A stretch of DNA of 64,000 nt from JAEZBP01 sp963832725 (GTDB taxonomy: Bacteria; Myxococcota_A; Polyangia; Polyangiales; Sandaracinaceae). The stretch is taken from the NCBI GenBank assembly GCA_963832725.1, contig CAWHVG010000005.1:1364001-1428000 (forward strand), read 5' to 3'. Below the pieces are notes generated by a model. The model was not told where the DNA came from. It worked only from the letters and a program-made list of their open reading frames with translations, and ran no database searches. Positions within the stretch are counted from its first letter, which is position 1. Every line of letters starts with the position of its first letter. Positions 1 through 9,726 of this stretch are shown in pieces. Both the position numbers and the translations under genes were made by a program.

Positions 1-429
1 CACCTCGGCCTCGGCGAGGATATCCGCCACCGAGCGACCGCGGGCTGCCCCGCGGCGCAGGCCACGCACGTAACCCTCGAGACGCGCGTAGTCGTCGCCG
101 AGGAACTCGCGGACGACGTCGGCCTCGTTGGCCAGATCGCCGAGGAGCCCGAGCTTCTCCGGATCGACCTCCCCCGTGTCCTCGCGGCCGGCCAGGTCGG
201 CGGCGACCCGCAGGACGAAGGCGTCGTCGAGGTAGCCGATGTCGTCGATCCCGTCGGGGATGAGGTCCAGCGACTTGAAGAGGTAGTTCAACCCGCCGGC
301 GATCGCTTCGCGCGCGCCCTCGGGGACCCCTTTGTCCTCGAGGAGCGACGACAGCCGCTCGGCGTCGTCGCCCAACGTGCGGAGCCACCCAGGGAAGGTG
401 TCGAGATACTTTGCTTGCCCCTCGCTCAT
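1..429 (-). CDS. DUF1232 (YkvA-type) protein, C-terminus off the window
   Basis: The ATG lies inside the window and the 143 visible codons run off the left edge without a stop. The segment SLDLIPDGIDDIGYLDDA, near residues 53-70, matches the DUF1232/YkvA signature (LIPDxIPxxGYLDD), a short domain with membrane-associated helices and no assigned biochemical role. The N-terminal part is charged and has no signal peptide. The gene is divergent from the PEGA-protein gene and shares about 150 bp of upstream DNA with it. Family membership is fairly safe; function is unknown. Confidence 0.75.
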   Translation of the reverse strand, partial: MSEGQAKYLDTFPGWLRTLGDDAERLSSLLEDKGVPEGAREAIAGGLNYLFKSLDLIPDGIDDIGYLDDAFVLRVAADLAGREDTGEVDPEKLGLLGDLANEADVVREFLGDDYARLEGYVRGLRRGAARGRSVADILAEAEV

Positions 430-578
430 CGTTGCCTCTCCGGCTGCATGACCCGAGAGCGGCGCCCTCGGCGAACAATCGGCGCATCCTACTCGAAGGG
501 CCGGCAGGGTTTCAACGAAACCCTCGCGCCGCGCTCCGTGCTGGAAAGCGAGCGCGGAGCGGCGGTATCGTCCGCGCC

Positions 579-1660
579 ATGTCGCAGCCTGCCAGCAGGT
601 CCTTTTCCCGAGCCTGGTGGATCGCTTTCGCGATCGCCCTCGCGGGCACGCCGATCGCCGCGCTCGCGCAGGACGGCACGGATGCCGAGCCCGCCCCGAT
701 CGAAGAGGCTCCGAGCGAGGAGGCACAGGCCGAGGCCCAGCCCGAGGCCCAGCCCGCGGAGACGCTGCCCGCGAACGCCGAGCACCCGCCGGAGCACGGC
801 GACCGAGCGCCCGCGGCGCATCGCCCGGCGCCGCCGCCGATCATGGTGGTCGTGCTCCCGAGCGGCCGCGTGTCGGACGACGAGGCCGCCGCCGCCCAGC
901 AGGCCCTCGTCGATCAGCTCGGTCCGATGGCGGGTGGACGACCGGTCCTGGCGCTCGGTGCCGCGCAGGTCCGCGACGCCATCGCGGCCTGCGAAGACGA
1001 CACGTGCATCGGCGGGCAGCTCGCCGAAGCGGGCGTGCAGGCGGGGATGATCGCCCGGCTGAACGGTCGGGGCCGGCGGCCCATCCAGGCCACGCTCGAG
1101 CTGCGCGATCCGGTCAGTGGGGTGCTGCGCCACGAGCCCGTCGCGGGCGAGCTGCCGCGCGACACCTCCGCGATCCCGGCGGCCATGGCGACGCTGAGCG
1201 CGCAGCTCGAGGGATCGATTCCGAACCCGCCGCCGCCACCATCCACGCTCATGGTGACGGTGAACGTCGACGGGGCCCGCGTGCAGGTGGACGGCGAGGA
1301 CGTAGGCGTCTCGCCGGTGGCGCCGGTCGAGGTCGCGCAGGGCACCCACGAGGTGGTGGTGCTGGCGCCGGGCTACCTGAGCGCGCGGCGCCAAGCCCAC
1401 ATCGCGCCCGGCGAGCAGGCGCGGGTGGACGTCACGCTCGAGGAGGTCGGCAGCGGCGCCGACCTGAGCGCCGCCATGAACGAGAGCGGCGCCGCGGGCG
1501 GCGACGTCACGAACGAGTGGTGGTTCTGGCCCACGATCGGCGTGGGCGCCGCGGTCATCATCGGCGTCATCATCGGCGTCGCCGTGGCGGCGGCGAGCGG
1601 AGGCGGGCAGACCCCGATCCGAACGGGTTCATGCTCCCCAACATCGTGGGAGGGATGTGA
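579..1660 (+). CDS. PEGA-domain secreted/anchored protein (frame break near the 3' end)
   Basis: The ATG at 579 gives a clear signal peptide (hydrophobic core, then ALAQ), followed by an acidic Ala/Glu/Pro-rich linker and a region with two cysteines (ACEDDTC). A PEGA domain follows at roughly residues 225-285 (VNVDGARVQVDGEDVGVSP, then GTHEVVVLAPGYLSARR). A TM helix rich in Ile/Val/Gly sits at about residues 315-335. PEGA domains are surface-associated beta modules common in myxobacteria. In the starting frame the ORF has no stop and runs into the next lipoprotein. In frame +2 the same DNA ends with PDPNGFMLPNIVGGM and a TGA, two bases before the next ATG. I take that as the true C-terminus, with a one-base loss near 1600-1612. 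The exact ligand or role is unknown. Confidence 0.75.
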
Positions 1661-1661
1661 G

Positions 1662-2177
1662 ATGAGGCGCCTCGCGTTCACGCTCCTCGCCGGCCTCTCG
1701 CTCTTCGGCTGCGGTTCCGCGCCCACGCCGGCCGAAGGCTTCGACATCGCCGTGAAGTTCATGTCGATCGACGTGGCGGTGGTCCAGCACGTGACCATCA
1801 GCTTCCGCCCGCAGAACGGCGGGATGTTCGAAAGCGGCCCCGATCAGATGCTCCCCGACGGCGCCGGCACGCTGCACGTCGAGACCGACGGCACGCTGAC
1901 CATGGACGTCACCGGTGACTATCTGCGGGCGAACGCCACGAACGACGGGACGTGGGACGTGGTCCACCTCCAGATCTGGAGCGACGACCCGATGATGCGC
2001 ACCGGACCGCTGATGTTCGCCACCGCCTACCGCTCGGACACGGCGATCGGCACGGCGATGCAATTCTTGCCGAGGTGGCCCCCGCCGCTGCGCGTCGACG
2101 GCGGCTGCTCGGGCTCGAACTGCAGCTCGCAGCTCGTGATCACCTGCGACGCAGCCCAGCTCGCGCTCTGCCGCTGA
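1662..2177 (+). CDS. Lipoprotein of unknown function
   Basis: 171 residues. The start MRRLAFTLLAGLSLFGCGS is a lipoprotein signal peptide with the lipobox cysteine at position 17. The mature part is beta-rich (alternating hydrophobic residues, DVTGDYLRAN, VVHLQIWSDD) and carries three or four cysteines near the C-terminus (GGCSGSNCSS, ITCDAAQLALCR), likely disulfides. It starts two bases after the predicted stop of the PEGA gene, so the two are probably co-transcribed. No domain was recognised. Confidence 0.7.
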   Translation: MRRLAFTLLAGLSLFGCGSAPTPAEGFDIAVKFMSIDVAVVQHVTISFRPQNGGMFESGPDQMLPDGAGTLHVETDGTLTMDVTGDYLRANATNDGTWDVVHLQIWSDDPMMRTGPLMFATAYRSDTAIGTAMQFLPRWPPPLRVDGGCSGSNCSSQLVITCDAAQLALCR

Positions 2178-2181
2178 GCCT

Positions 2182-2201
2182 GTGCTCCGCAGAGGGAGCA
2201 C
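2182..2201 (+). terminator. Stem-loop just after the lipoprotein stop
   Basis: GTGCTCC and GGAGCAC form a perfect 7-bp stem around a 6-base loop, starting five bases after the TGA. No U-run follows, so it is a weak candidate for an intrinsic terminator. Confidence 0.4.
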
Positions 2202-2280
2202 GCGCTCCGCGTCCAGGAGGCCCTCGTCGGCGTCTGCGCCTGCATGGCGGGGCGAGCTCGGCGTCCGCCGGGCCACGATT

Positions 2281-2470
2281 CCCAAACTTGGTCTCGGATC
2301 GGCGGCGGTCGCCGTTCGAAGTCCAAACTTTCGGAAAAATCACTAAATTTGGCGTTTCAAAGTCCAAACTTTCGGAAAAATCACTAAATTTAGCGATTAG
2401 AGACCAACTTTGGACTTTGGATCGGCAATCATTACCTTTAAAGTTCAACATTGAACATTTACTGTAATAC
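2281..2470. repeat. AT-rich island with a 41-bp tandem repeat
   Basis: This stretch is visibly AT-rich inside very GC-rich DNA. A 32-bp block occurs twice (2319-2350 and 2360-2391, period 41), each copy containing AAGTCCAAACTTTCGG and ACTAAATTT. A third, inverted relative (CCAACTTTGGACTTTGG) follows near 2404-2420. Within the 2178-2839 gap it is the only obvious structure apart from the stem-loop at 2182 and a possible small minus-strand gene. It could be a regulatory region, a small mobile-element remnant or an untranslated RNA; the sequence does not decide. Confidence 0.6.
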
Positions 2471-2512
2471 GCCGGCGATTCCGCGACGCGGCCGGGCCTC
2501 GCTCGAATCTCG

Positions 2513-2723
2513 CTACCGGGTCCGGTACCGCTCAGGAGAAGGACGCGTCGAGCTCGCGTCGACGAATCCGACGCAGCGCGTCCAGTCGTCGTAGCTGGAC
2601 GCTCGTCTTTGCTCGCCGGCGAGGAAGCTGCGCACGTGGGGCTCGGACACCACCGCCCGGAGGGATCACACGGTAGGGCTCGGGCATGTGCGAGACCATG
2701 TCCATCGACGTCGTCGCGTCCAT
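2513..2723 (-). CDS. Possible small protein (about 69 aa, frame break)
   Basis: Reading from the ATG at 2723 gives MDATTSMDMVSHMPEPYRVI and then PPGG. One extra G near 2650-2655 separates this from a second frame that continues VSEPHVRSFLAGEQRRASSY and ends at TAG. The joined product has balanced composition (Trp, Tyr, Phe, Asp), unlike shadow frames of this GC-rich DNA, and the single +1 break matches the pattern in neighbouring genes. There is no recognised family. The start could lie further upstream. Confidence 0.35.
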
Positions 2724-2839
2724 CCTCGCCTGCGCGGCGTCGGCCCGTCTCGGCGATCCGCGACCCCGACCAAGCAAGCGGTGTCCCCGTACCGAAGCGC
2801 CGCTGGCGCCGAGCCTCCGGATGGACGATACCAGGCCAG

Positions 2840-4427
2840 GTGTTGTCGACCCTTCAGCGGCTCCCGGTCGCGCTCGCGCTAGCCGCGCTCACGGCCTGCG
2901 GCGCCGCCGGCTCCCCGACAATCACCCGCCGCGTCGGCGGCGAGGTGCGGCGCGGCATCTTCGTCTCGCCCTACTCCTACGAGCACTTCGTCCGGGGCGA
3001 GCTGGCCAACCTGGCGGGCGACCTGCGCCTCGCGGCCCAGGAGTACGAGCTGGCGCGCTCCGGCCCCGAGGACGACCCGCTCTTGATCGCGCGCTTGGCC
3101 GATGTGCGTGACCGGATGGGCGACGAGCCGCAGGCGCTGGCCCTGCTCCGGGCGGGCGGGCGGCTGGACCCCGACTCCGAGCTCCTCTGGCTGACGCGGG
3201 GGCACATCGCGGAGCGGCACGGACGGATCGATCAAGCCATCGACTCCTACTCTCGCGCTGCTGCGGCGGCGCCGCGCTCCGAGGAGGGCCCGATCGCGCT
3301 GGCGGCGCTGCTCCGCGCTCGAGAATCGGCCCGAGGAAGCGGGCGCGGTGCTGGAACGCTATCTCACTCGGGCGGACGGCGCGGGGGCGGCGCGCGCCCG
3401 ACTCGCGCTGGCGGTCGAGCGCGGGGACGCGCAGGGCGCGGCGGAGGCAGTGCGATCGCTCTTGGCGCTCACGCCGGTGCACGCAGACGAGGTGCGGGCT
3501 GCCGCGCGGGCCGCGCTTCGGGCGGGACAGCCCGAGGTCGCGCTCCGACTGGCGGCGGCGCTGCCGAACGACGACACCGACCGCGCGCTGCTCTTGCAGG
3601 CGGCGATCGCGGCGGGGGATCACGATCGGGCGGAGGGGCTCTTGGCGGCGTGGATGCCCGAGAGCCCGTCCGAGCTGCTCGAGGTGGCGCGAGGATACCT
3701 GGCGATCGACATGCCGGAGCGGGCGGAGGAGCTGGCGCGGGTGGCGATGGCGAGCGAGGCTGGCGCCGAGCCGAGGCTGGTGCTCGGGCAGGCCCTCCTG
3801 GCGCGCGGTCGTCTCGGCGAAGCAGCTGAAGTGCTCTCGCGGATCGAGCCGGGTAGCGGCGCGTGGCCGGCAGGACCAGTCGCGCTCGGGCGGGCGTTGC
3901 GGGACGCGGGTCGACCGGCCCTGGCGGCGCAGGTTCTGGCGCGGGCGGAGGCCCGGCGTGGCGCCGTCCCCCTGAAGCTCGCGCTGGCCGAGGCGCGGAT
4001 GGACACCGGCGACGCGCAAGGAGCGCTCGACGCGCTGGCGGGCGAAGACGTCCGCCTGCGGGCCGCGCGAGCGCGGATGCTGGAAGAGCTCGGCCGGGTG
4101 GACGACGCTGCGGCCCTCTACGCCGCCCTACCGGCGGACGCCCCGGAGCTGAACGCGCGCGAGCGAGCCCGCGCTTCCGTCGAAGCGGCGTGGCAGCGGG
4201 GCGAGCGCGAGCAGGCGCTCCAGGCGCTCGCCGCGTGGGTCGAGCGTGCGCCCGAGGACCTGCTGGCGCGGGCACGCTACGCCGAGCTCTTGGCGACCAG
4301 CGACCAAACCCGCGCCCGCAGCATCGCCGGCGAAGCCCTCCCGCTCGCCGTCGACGCTCCGCTGCGCCGCCGCCTGAGCGCCTTGGCCACCCCGGCGAGC
4401 GCTCCACGCGCGCAGTCGACGAACTGA
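2840..4427 (+). CDS. TPR-repeat lipoprotein (one frame break)
   Basis: A GTG start at 2840 gives a lipoprotein signal peptide (LALAALTAC, cysteine at about residue 20). The rest, roughly 508 residues, is a long array of Ala/Leu-rich helical pairs typical of tetratricopeptide repeats (for example AAQEYELARSGPEDDPLLIA, ERHGRIDQAIDSYSRAAAAA). Such proteins scaffold envelope complexes. The frame changes at about 3315-3317 (CTCCGCGCTCGAG); removing one base restores ...LENRPEEAGAVLERYL. The first 160 residues are in one frame and the remainder in another. The partner complex is unknown. Confidence 0.75.
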
Positions 4428-4532
4428 TCCGATCGAAGCCGCCCGTCGATCCAGCGGCCCCACAGATCCAGATGACCACCCCGGCGAGCGCCCCACGCGC
4501 GCAGTCGACGAACTGATCCGATCGAAACCGCC
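4389..4532. repeat. Direct repeat of the TPR gene's 3' end
   Basis: The last 55 bp around the TPR stop codon (4389-4443) are repeated almost perfectly at 4478-4532, period 89. The second copy again encodes TPASAPRAQSTN and a stop. It looks like a recent tandem duplication just downstream of the gene. Confidence 0.75.
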
Positions 4533-5056
4533 ACCGACCCAGCCGCCCCGCGATCGACCTCACGAGCACGCAGCCGACCGGCAGAGCACGCAGCCGCCCA
4601 CCGCCGACCGGCCGAGCACCCAGCCACCCACCATCCACCCGGCCGCGCTACAATCCAAATCACCAGCACGCAGCCGCCCGCGGCCCAGCCAGCCGGCGAA
4701 CGCCCACCCGGGCTCCCAGCGCCACGACCGCAGCGAGTCGCGCCCGCAGCCACCCGCGGCGTGACGAAATTCCGCCGTTCGAATTTCGCCGCGACGCGGC
4801 AAGGATACGAGCCGCGCGCGGCGGAGGTCGCGGTGCCGCGAGCCCTCCTTCTCACCCAAGAAGCAAACGGCGACCCCAATCCAGGCCCGGCGGGGGACTC
4901 GACCGAGCGACTCGCGAGCGAAGCGAGCGCCTAGCGAGGACGAAGCCCCCGACGGGCCGACCCGCCGAAGCAGACACCAATCGCCGGCGCCCCGACCTCT
5001 CCCAGCGCCAAGACAACGAACCACCCAAGTCGAGAACCAGCTAGCCCCCCCGAAAG
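4428..5056. other. 629-bp gap between convergent genes
   Basis: Apart from the repeated gene end (to 4532) and the hairpin at 4765-4788, I see low-complexity C/A-rich sequence with many cacgcagccg-type short repeats and no convincing coding frame. It separates the TPR gene from the convergent exporter operon. Confidence 0.5.
4765..4788. terminator. 8-bp perfect hairpin between convergent operons
   Basis: CGAAATTC and GAATTTCG are exact inverted repeats around an 8-base spacer. They are AT-rich in a GC-rich gap and lie between two genes that end towards each other. It may be a bidirectional terminator or a protein-binding site. There is no poly-U run. Confidence 0.35.
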
Positions 5057-6310
5057 TCACTGCCTCCCCTGCACCTGAACCCCGTCCACGACCCGATCGG
5101 AGGGATGCGCGATCAGCGTGGCGCCCTCGTCCACGCCGCTCAGGATCTGCACCGACAGACCGTTCTCACGGCCCGTCTCGATCGCCGTCAACACCGCCTT
5201 GCCGTCCACCATCCGATAGACCGCCCAGCCCTCACCGTGCCGAAACACCGCGCTCGCCGGCACCACCAACACGTCCGGCTCCTCCCAAATCACGATCCGC
5301 GTCTCGACCCGATAGCCGTCGCCGAGCCGGTGCCACTCCTCACGGGGCGAGTCGAGGTCGATGACCACGTTCACGCGCTGCTCCTCGACTCCGAGCGCGC
5401 TCGTCCGCGTGAACGCGCTCGGCTCAATCAAGCGGACGTGGCCTCGCAGGTCCTCCCCGCCTCCCCAGCGCTCGATGACCACGTGATCCCCCGCCTCGAT
5501 GTCCACCGCGTCGCTGGTCAGCACGTCGGTCGCGATCTCCAGTCGCGCCGGATCGCCGACCTCCATCAAGGGGGTGCCCGCCTGCACCACGCCGCCGCTC
5601 TCACGCAGCACCCGCAGCACCATCCCGGCGATCGGCGAGGTCACGTCGAGCTGCTCCCCCGCGCCCTCCGCGTGCGGTCCATAGCGACCGAGCGCCGCCC
5701 GCGCGACCTCCAGCTCGTGCGCCGCCACTCGAACGCCGAACTCCGCGCTCACCAGCTCCTCCTGCCGGCTGCGCACCTCGAGCTCGGAGCGCTCGAGCTC
5801 CTCGCGCGCCGCCGTGCCCCGCTCCGCGAGCTGACGCACCCGCCCAGCCTGCGACTCCGCGAACTGCTGCGCGGCCCGCGCGCGCTCCACCGAGGACTGC
5901 GCCTGCCGCCTCGCCGCCGACGACGCCGCCACCCGCGCCTCCGCCTCGGCGCGCGAGCTCGGATCCATCAAGGGGCGCGCGAGCGGCACCAAGCGGGCGA
6001 CCACCTGCCCTTCTGTCACGGAATCGCCGGGATCCAGCTCGATGCGCGCGAGGTTCCCGGTCAGCGGCGCACCCACCTCGTAGCGGTCCTTCACCCGCGT
6101 GCGGCCGTCCTCGTCCACCGTCACCCGCAGCGTGTCGCGGTGCGCGCGGACCAGATCCACCGGCACCGGCTTCGGCAAGAACGCCATGACGATGGTGGCC
6201 GCCAGTCCCAGCGTGACCAGGATCCAGATCGTGCGGCGCAACCACTTGGCGCGGGCACGCTTCTTCGATTTCGCGCTCGGCGCAGACGCCTTCGGGCTCA
6301 TCTGGTCCAT
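5057..6310 (-). CDS. HlyD-type periplasmic adaptor of an ABC exporter
   Basis: 417 residues: a basic N-terminus, one TM helix at about 26-46, a half-lipoyl segment (VGAPLTGNLARIELDPGDSV), then a long coiled coil (about 120-215, rich in Glu/Arg/Ala). The second half-lipoyl (VTSPIAGMVLRVLRESGGVV) and a C-terminal beta-barrel and membrane-proximal domain follow. This is the membrane-fusion layout that links an inner-membrane transporter to the outer membrane. It starts 3 bp after the permease stop and is the last gene of the ATPase-permease-adaptor operon. The substrate cannot be read from sequence. Confidence 0.85.
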   Translation of the reverse strand: MDQMSPKASAPSAKSKKRARAKWLRRTIWILVTLGLAATIVMAFLPKPVPVDLVRAHRDTLRVTVDEDGRTRVKDRYEVGAPLTGNLARIELDPGDSVTEGQVVARLVPLARPLMDPSSRAEAEARVAASSAARRQAQSSVERARAAQQFAESQAGRVRQLAERGTAAREELERSELEVRSRQEELVSAEFGVRVAAHELEVARAALGRYGPHAEGAGEQLDVTSPIAGMVLRVLRESGGVVQAGTPLMEVGDPARLEIATDVLTSDAVDIEAGDHVVIERWGGGEDLRGHVRLIEPSAFTRTSALGVEEQRVNVVIDLDSPREEWHRLGDGYRVETRIVIWEEPDVLVVPASAVFRHGEGWAVYRMVDGKAVLTAIETGRENGLSVQILSGVDEGATLIAHPSDRVVDGVQVQGRQ

Positions 6311-6313
6311 CGC

Positions 6314-8683
6314 TCATTCCCTCGTCTTCAACACGCCGATCAAATCGAGCTGATCGAGCTTCCGGCGCACCAGGAGCGCGCTCACCAACCCCGCACCCAG
6401 CGTGACCAGCGTCGCGAACGCATAGGTCTGGCTGCTGATCATCGCCGGCATGCGGTATCGCTCCGGATCGGCGGTGGCCATCACGGCGTTCGCCATCATC
6501 GTCCCGATCACGAGCCCGATGGGGATCGCCAAGAGCACTTGCACCGCCAGCTCGCCGAGGAGCACGGCGCTGATCTCGGCCCTCGTGAACCCGAGCACGC
6601 GCAGGCTCGCCAGATCGCGGCTCCGGAGCGAGAGCGAGACGCGGGCGTTGTTGTAGACGACGCCGATGGCGATGGTCGCGGCGAAGAGCGTCAGCACCAG
6701 CGTCATCGCCAGCCAGGTCTCGCCGGTCTGCGCCCGCACCCGCTCGATCAACGCCGTCCGCCGCGAGATCCCCGCCACGCCCCGCATGTCGCGGAGGCGC
6801 GCCCGCACCTCGTCCATCGTCCACGGATCGACCGCGAGCAGCACCGTCGACACCGTCCGATCCTCGTGCAGCAGGCGCGAGAGCGGGTCGATCGCCATGT
6901 AGGTCTGCAGCCCGTACATCTCGTCGATCAGCGCGGCGACGGGGAGGTCGTAGGTGCCTCGCTGCCCTTCGCGGACCTGCACCTGCACGGTGTCGCCGAC
7001 GCCGACCCCGAGGATGCGCGCCAGCGTGCTCTCCATCAGCAGCCCTTCGCGCGGGAGCGCCACTTCGTTCCCGTCGCTGTCGAGCAGGCGGCGCATGGTC
7101 AGGTCGTCGGGCTGGCCGAAGATCATCGAGTCGCGGTGGCGCGGGCCGTTGGCGAAGCGCACCGGGACGACGCGCATCCCCTCCGCCCGTGTCACGCCCG
7201 GCAGGTGCGCGAGCTCGTTCACCACCCGCTCGGGCATCGCGTTGACGAAGCTGACCGAGAGGTCCTCCGTCATCGCCGTCTCGAAGACCTGGTCGACCAT
7301 GTACTCGAACGAGTCCACCCCGAAGCGGCCGGCGACCATGATCGCCACCGCCATCGAGATCCCGAGCGAGGAGAGCGCGAGGCGGAGCGGGCGGCGCGTG
7401 ATCTCGCGGAAGACCATCCGCGCCGAGGTGCCGAAGAGCGAGAACAGCCCCAGTCGCTCCACGATGTTGCGGCTGTAGAGCGGGGGCGCGGGCGGGCGCA
7501 TGGCCTCGGCCGGCGGCAGGCGCACCACGCTCCGCACGGCGAAGAGCCCACCCGCCACGGCGGCGACCAGGCTCACCACGACGCCGGTCAGCGCCACGCC
7601 CGCGTCGAGCCGGTACTCCAGCACCGGGAACTGGAAGAACTTGGTGTAGAGCTGGGTCATGGCGCCGCCCAACCACACGCCCAGCGCGATGCCGGCCACG
7701 GCGCCGATCACCACCACCACCGAGACCAGCTTCAGGTAGTGGAATCCGATCTGACGATCGGCGTATCCTAGCGCTTTGAGCGCGGCGATCTGACCGCGCT
7801 GCAGATGGATGAGCCTCGACAGCACGACGTTCAAGAGAAACGCGGCCACCGCCAGGAAGATCACCGGCACGACGTCCGCCATCTGCTCGAGCCCCTGCAG
7901 CTCCTGACTCAAGAAGTAGTTCGATTGCTGCAGGCTCCGGCCGACCGCGCCGAGCCCGCCGTAGGGCTCGAGGATCCGGTCCACGCCGTCGAGCACGCCG
8001 CTCTCGTCGGCGCCGGGCATCAGGTCGATCACGACGTCGTCGAACGCGGCCTCCATCTGGTAGGAGGCCGCCACGGCGTCCTCCAGCATCCAGATCACCG
8101 CGAAGCCGTCCGGCTCGGGCATGGCACCGCCCGGCGCGATGGCGAAGACGAACTCGGGCGAGAGCGCGGTGCCCACCACGCGCAGATCCCGGCGGGTCCC
8201 GTTGAGGATCACCGAGAGCGCGTCGCCCGGCTCGATTCCGCGCGCCTTGGCGAAGTTGTCGAGCAGGAGGATCTCTTCGGCCCGTCCCGGCTCGGGCCAG
8301 CGCCCGCTCTGGACGACAATCCCGTCGAGCGGTGGTTGGGTCCCGTCCGCCGGGATGCTGACAATCTGCCCCGCCGCGGGCTCCGGCTCGCGCGGCAAGG
8401 GGAGCGAGACGGACTCCACGACCCGCGGGTAGACGCGGGCCACGCCGGGCAGCGCCTCGATCCGCCGCGCCACCGAGACGGGGGCACGCCGCGCCGACGC
8501 GAAGACGTCGCCGAAGCGGAGGCGCTCGTAGTAGGCGTCGCGCGAGTCCTCCAGGCTGCGGAAGGTGCCCTGCAGCGTGACGTAGGTGGCGATGCCGGCC
8601 GCCACGACGAGGGCGATGGTGATCACCTGACCGCCCATGGTGGTCAGGTCGCGCAGGAGCTTGCGATCGAGCGGCGCGATCAT
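6314..8683 (-). CDS. ABC transporter permease with two FtsX domains
   Basis: 789 residues. There is an N-terminal TM helix near 19-40, a large extracytoplasmic domain, three TM helices with an FtsX core at about 265-400, a second extracytoplasmic domain, and a second FtsX core in the last 120 residues (starting near WLAMTLVLTLFAATIAIGVV). The final Arg/Lys/Leu-rich tail is cytoplasmic. This duplicated architecture belongs to the MacB/DevC/LolE-like superfamily of mechanotransmission or export permeases. The operon with an adaptor favours export across the envelope rather than lipoprotein release. Confidence 0.85.
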   Translation of the reverse strand: MIAPLDRKLLRDLTTMGGQVITIALVVAAGIATYVTLQGTFRSLEDSRDAYYERLRFGDVFASARRAPVSVARRIEALPGVARVYPRVVESVSLPLPREPEPAAGQIVSIPADGTQPPLDGIVVQSGRWPEPGRAEEILLLDNFAKARGIEPGDALSVILNGTRRDLRVVGTALSPEFVFAIAPGGAMPEPDGFAVIWMLEDAVAASYQMEAAFDDVVIDLMPGADESGVLDGVDRILEPYGGLGAVGRSLQQSNYFLSQELQGLEQMADVVPVIFLAVAAFLLNVVLSRLIHLQRGQIAALKALGYADRQIGFHYLKLVSVVVVIGAVAGIALGVWLGGAMTQLYTKFFQFPVLEYRLDAGVALTGVVVSLVAAVAGGLFAVRSVVRLPPAEAMRPPAPPLYSRNIVERLGLFSLFGTSARMVFREITRRPLRLALSSLGISMAVAIMVAGRFGVDSFEYMVDQVFETAMTEDLSVSFVNAMPERVVNELAHLPGVTRAEGMRVVPVRFANGPRHRDSMIFGQPDDLTMRRLLDSDGNEVALPREGLLMESTLARILGVGVGDTVQVQVREGQRGTYDLPVAALIDEMYGLQTYMAIDPLSRLLHEDRTVSTVLLAVDPWTMDEVRARLRDMRGVAGISRRTALIERVRAQTGETWLAMTLVLTLFAATIAIGVVYNNARVSLSLRSRDLASLRVLGFTRAEISAVLLGELAVQVLLAIPIGLVIGTMMANAVMATADPERYRMPAMISSQTYAFATLVTLGAGLVSALLVRRKLDQLDLIGVLKTRE

Positions 8684-8780
8684 GACGCCGCCGCGAGCGT
8701 GCGACGAGACGCCGCCACGAGGAGCGCTTCACCGCTCGCCGTTCCGGAGGCGCGGCCGAGACCGGCCCGCCGCGCGACGC

Positions 8781-9503
8781 TCACCACGAGATCTCCGAGG
8801 GGCGCAGCCTCTCCGCGTTCGCCTCGACCGAGAGCACCTGCCCGTCGGCCAGCGTGATCACCCGGTCGGCCATCTTCGCGATGGGCGCGTTGTGCGTGAT
8901 GACCGCCGTGGTCGTGCCGAGCTCGCGGTTCACCCGCTCGAGCACGTCGAGGACGAGCTTGCCGGTCCGGAAGTCGAGCGCGCCGGTCGGCTCATCGCAG
9001 AGCAGCACGTCCGGCCGCTTGGCGATGGCGCGGGCGATGGCCACGCGCTGCTGCTCGCCACCGGAGAGCTGGGCCGGGAAGTGGTCGATGCGCTTCTCGA
9101 GACCGACCATCCCGAGCGCCTCCTCGGGCGTGAGCGGCTCCTCGGCGATCTCGGTGACCAGTGCCACGTTCTCGCGCGCGGTGAGGCTCGGGATGAGGTT
9201 GTAGAACTGGAAGACGAAGCCGACGTGGTGGCGCCGATAGCGCGTCAGCTCGCCCTCGTCGGCCTCGGTGAGGTCCCAGTCGCGGTAGCTGACATGGCCG
9301 GCCGTCGGCACATCCAGCCCGCCGAGGATGTTCAGCAGCGTCGACTTCCCACTGCCCGAGGCGCCGAGCAACACCATCAGCTCGCCCTCGTAGAGGTCGA
9401 CGTCCACCCCGCGCAGGGCGCGGACCTCGACCTCGCCCATCTCGTAGACCTTCTCCAGGCCGACGGCGCTGAGCACCCGCGGACGCTCGTTCACGGGGGG
9501 CAC
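8781..9503 (-). CDS. ABC transporter ATP-binding protein (MacB/LolD/DevA type)
   Basis: 240 residues with a complete nucleotide-binding domain: Walker A GASGSGKST near residue 42, Q-loop in the FVFQFYNLIPSLT segment, signature LSGGEQQR, Walker B VLLCDEPTGALD, and H-loop ITHN. The FQFYNLIP motif is typical of the MacB/LolD/FtsE group that pairs with FtsX-like permeases. It is the first gene of the operon, about 97 bp ahead of the permease. Confidence 0.9.
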   Translation of the reverse strand: MPPVNERPRVLSAVGLEKVYEMGEVEVRALRGVDVDLYEGELMVLLGASGSGKSTLLNILGGLDVPTAGHVSYRDWDLTEADEGELTRYRRHHVGFVFQFYNLIPSLTARENVALVTEIAEEPLTPEEALGMVGLEKRIDHFPAQLSGGEQQRVAIARAIAKRPDVLLCDEPTGALDFRTGKLVLDVLERVNRELGTTTAVITHNAPIAKMADRVITLADGQVLSVEANAERLRPSEISW

Positions 9504-9726
9504 TTACACACCCGCAACCGACCGCGCAAAAGCTCTCCCGCGCCCGATCGATGGTGCGGCCCGATCTCGGCGGGGCGTCGGTGTGAGGATCGAGGAGTGA
9601 CGACGAAGGCCGCGCCCAGCATCGTGGGAAAAAGGGGCTACGGTCAGCCGCGCCGCGGTGCTCGGCGAGCCCTCTCGCAAGCGCGGCGCGTCCACCGATG
9701 GGCCTTCGAGCATCTCCAAGTCTCGG

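Noticed and set aside
5105..7771. 888-codon open frame on the plus strand
   Set aside because: It lies antisense to the adaptor and permease genes; its composition (His/Arg/Asp/Gln-rich) is that of a shadow of GC-rich codons.
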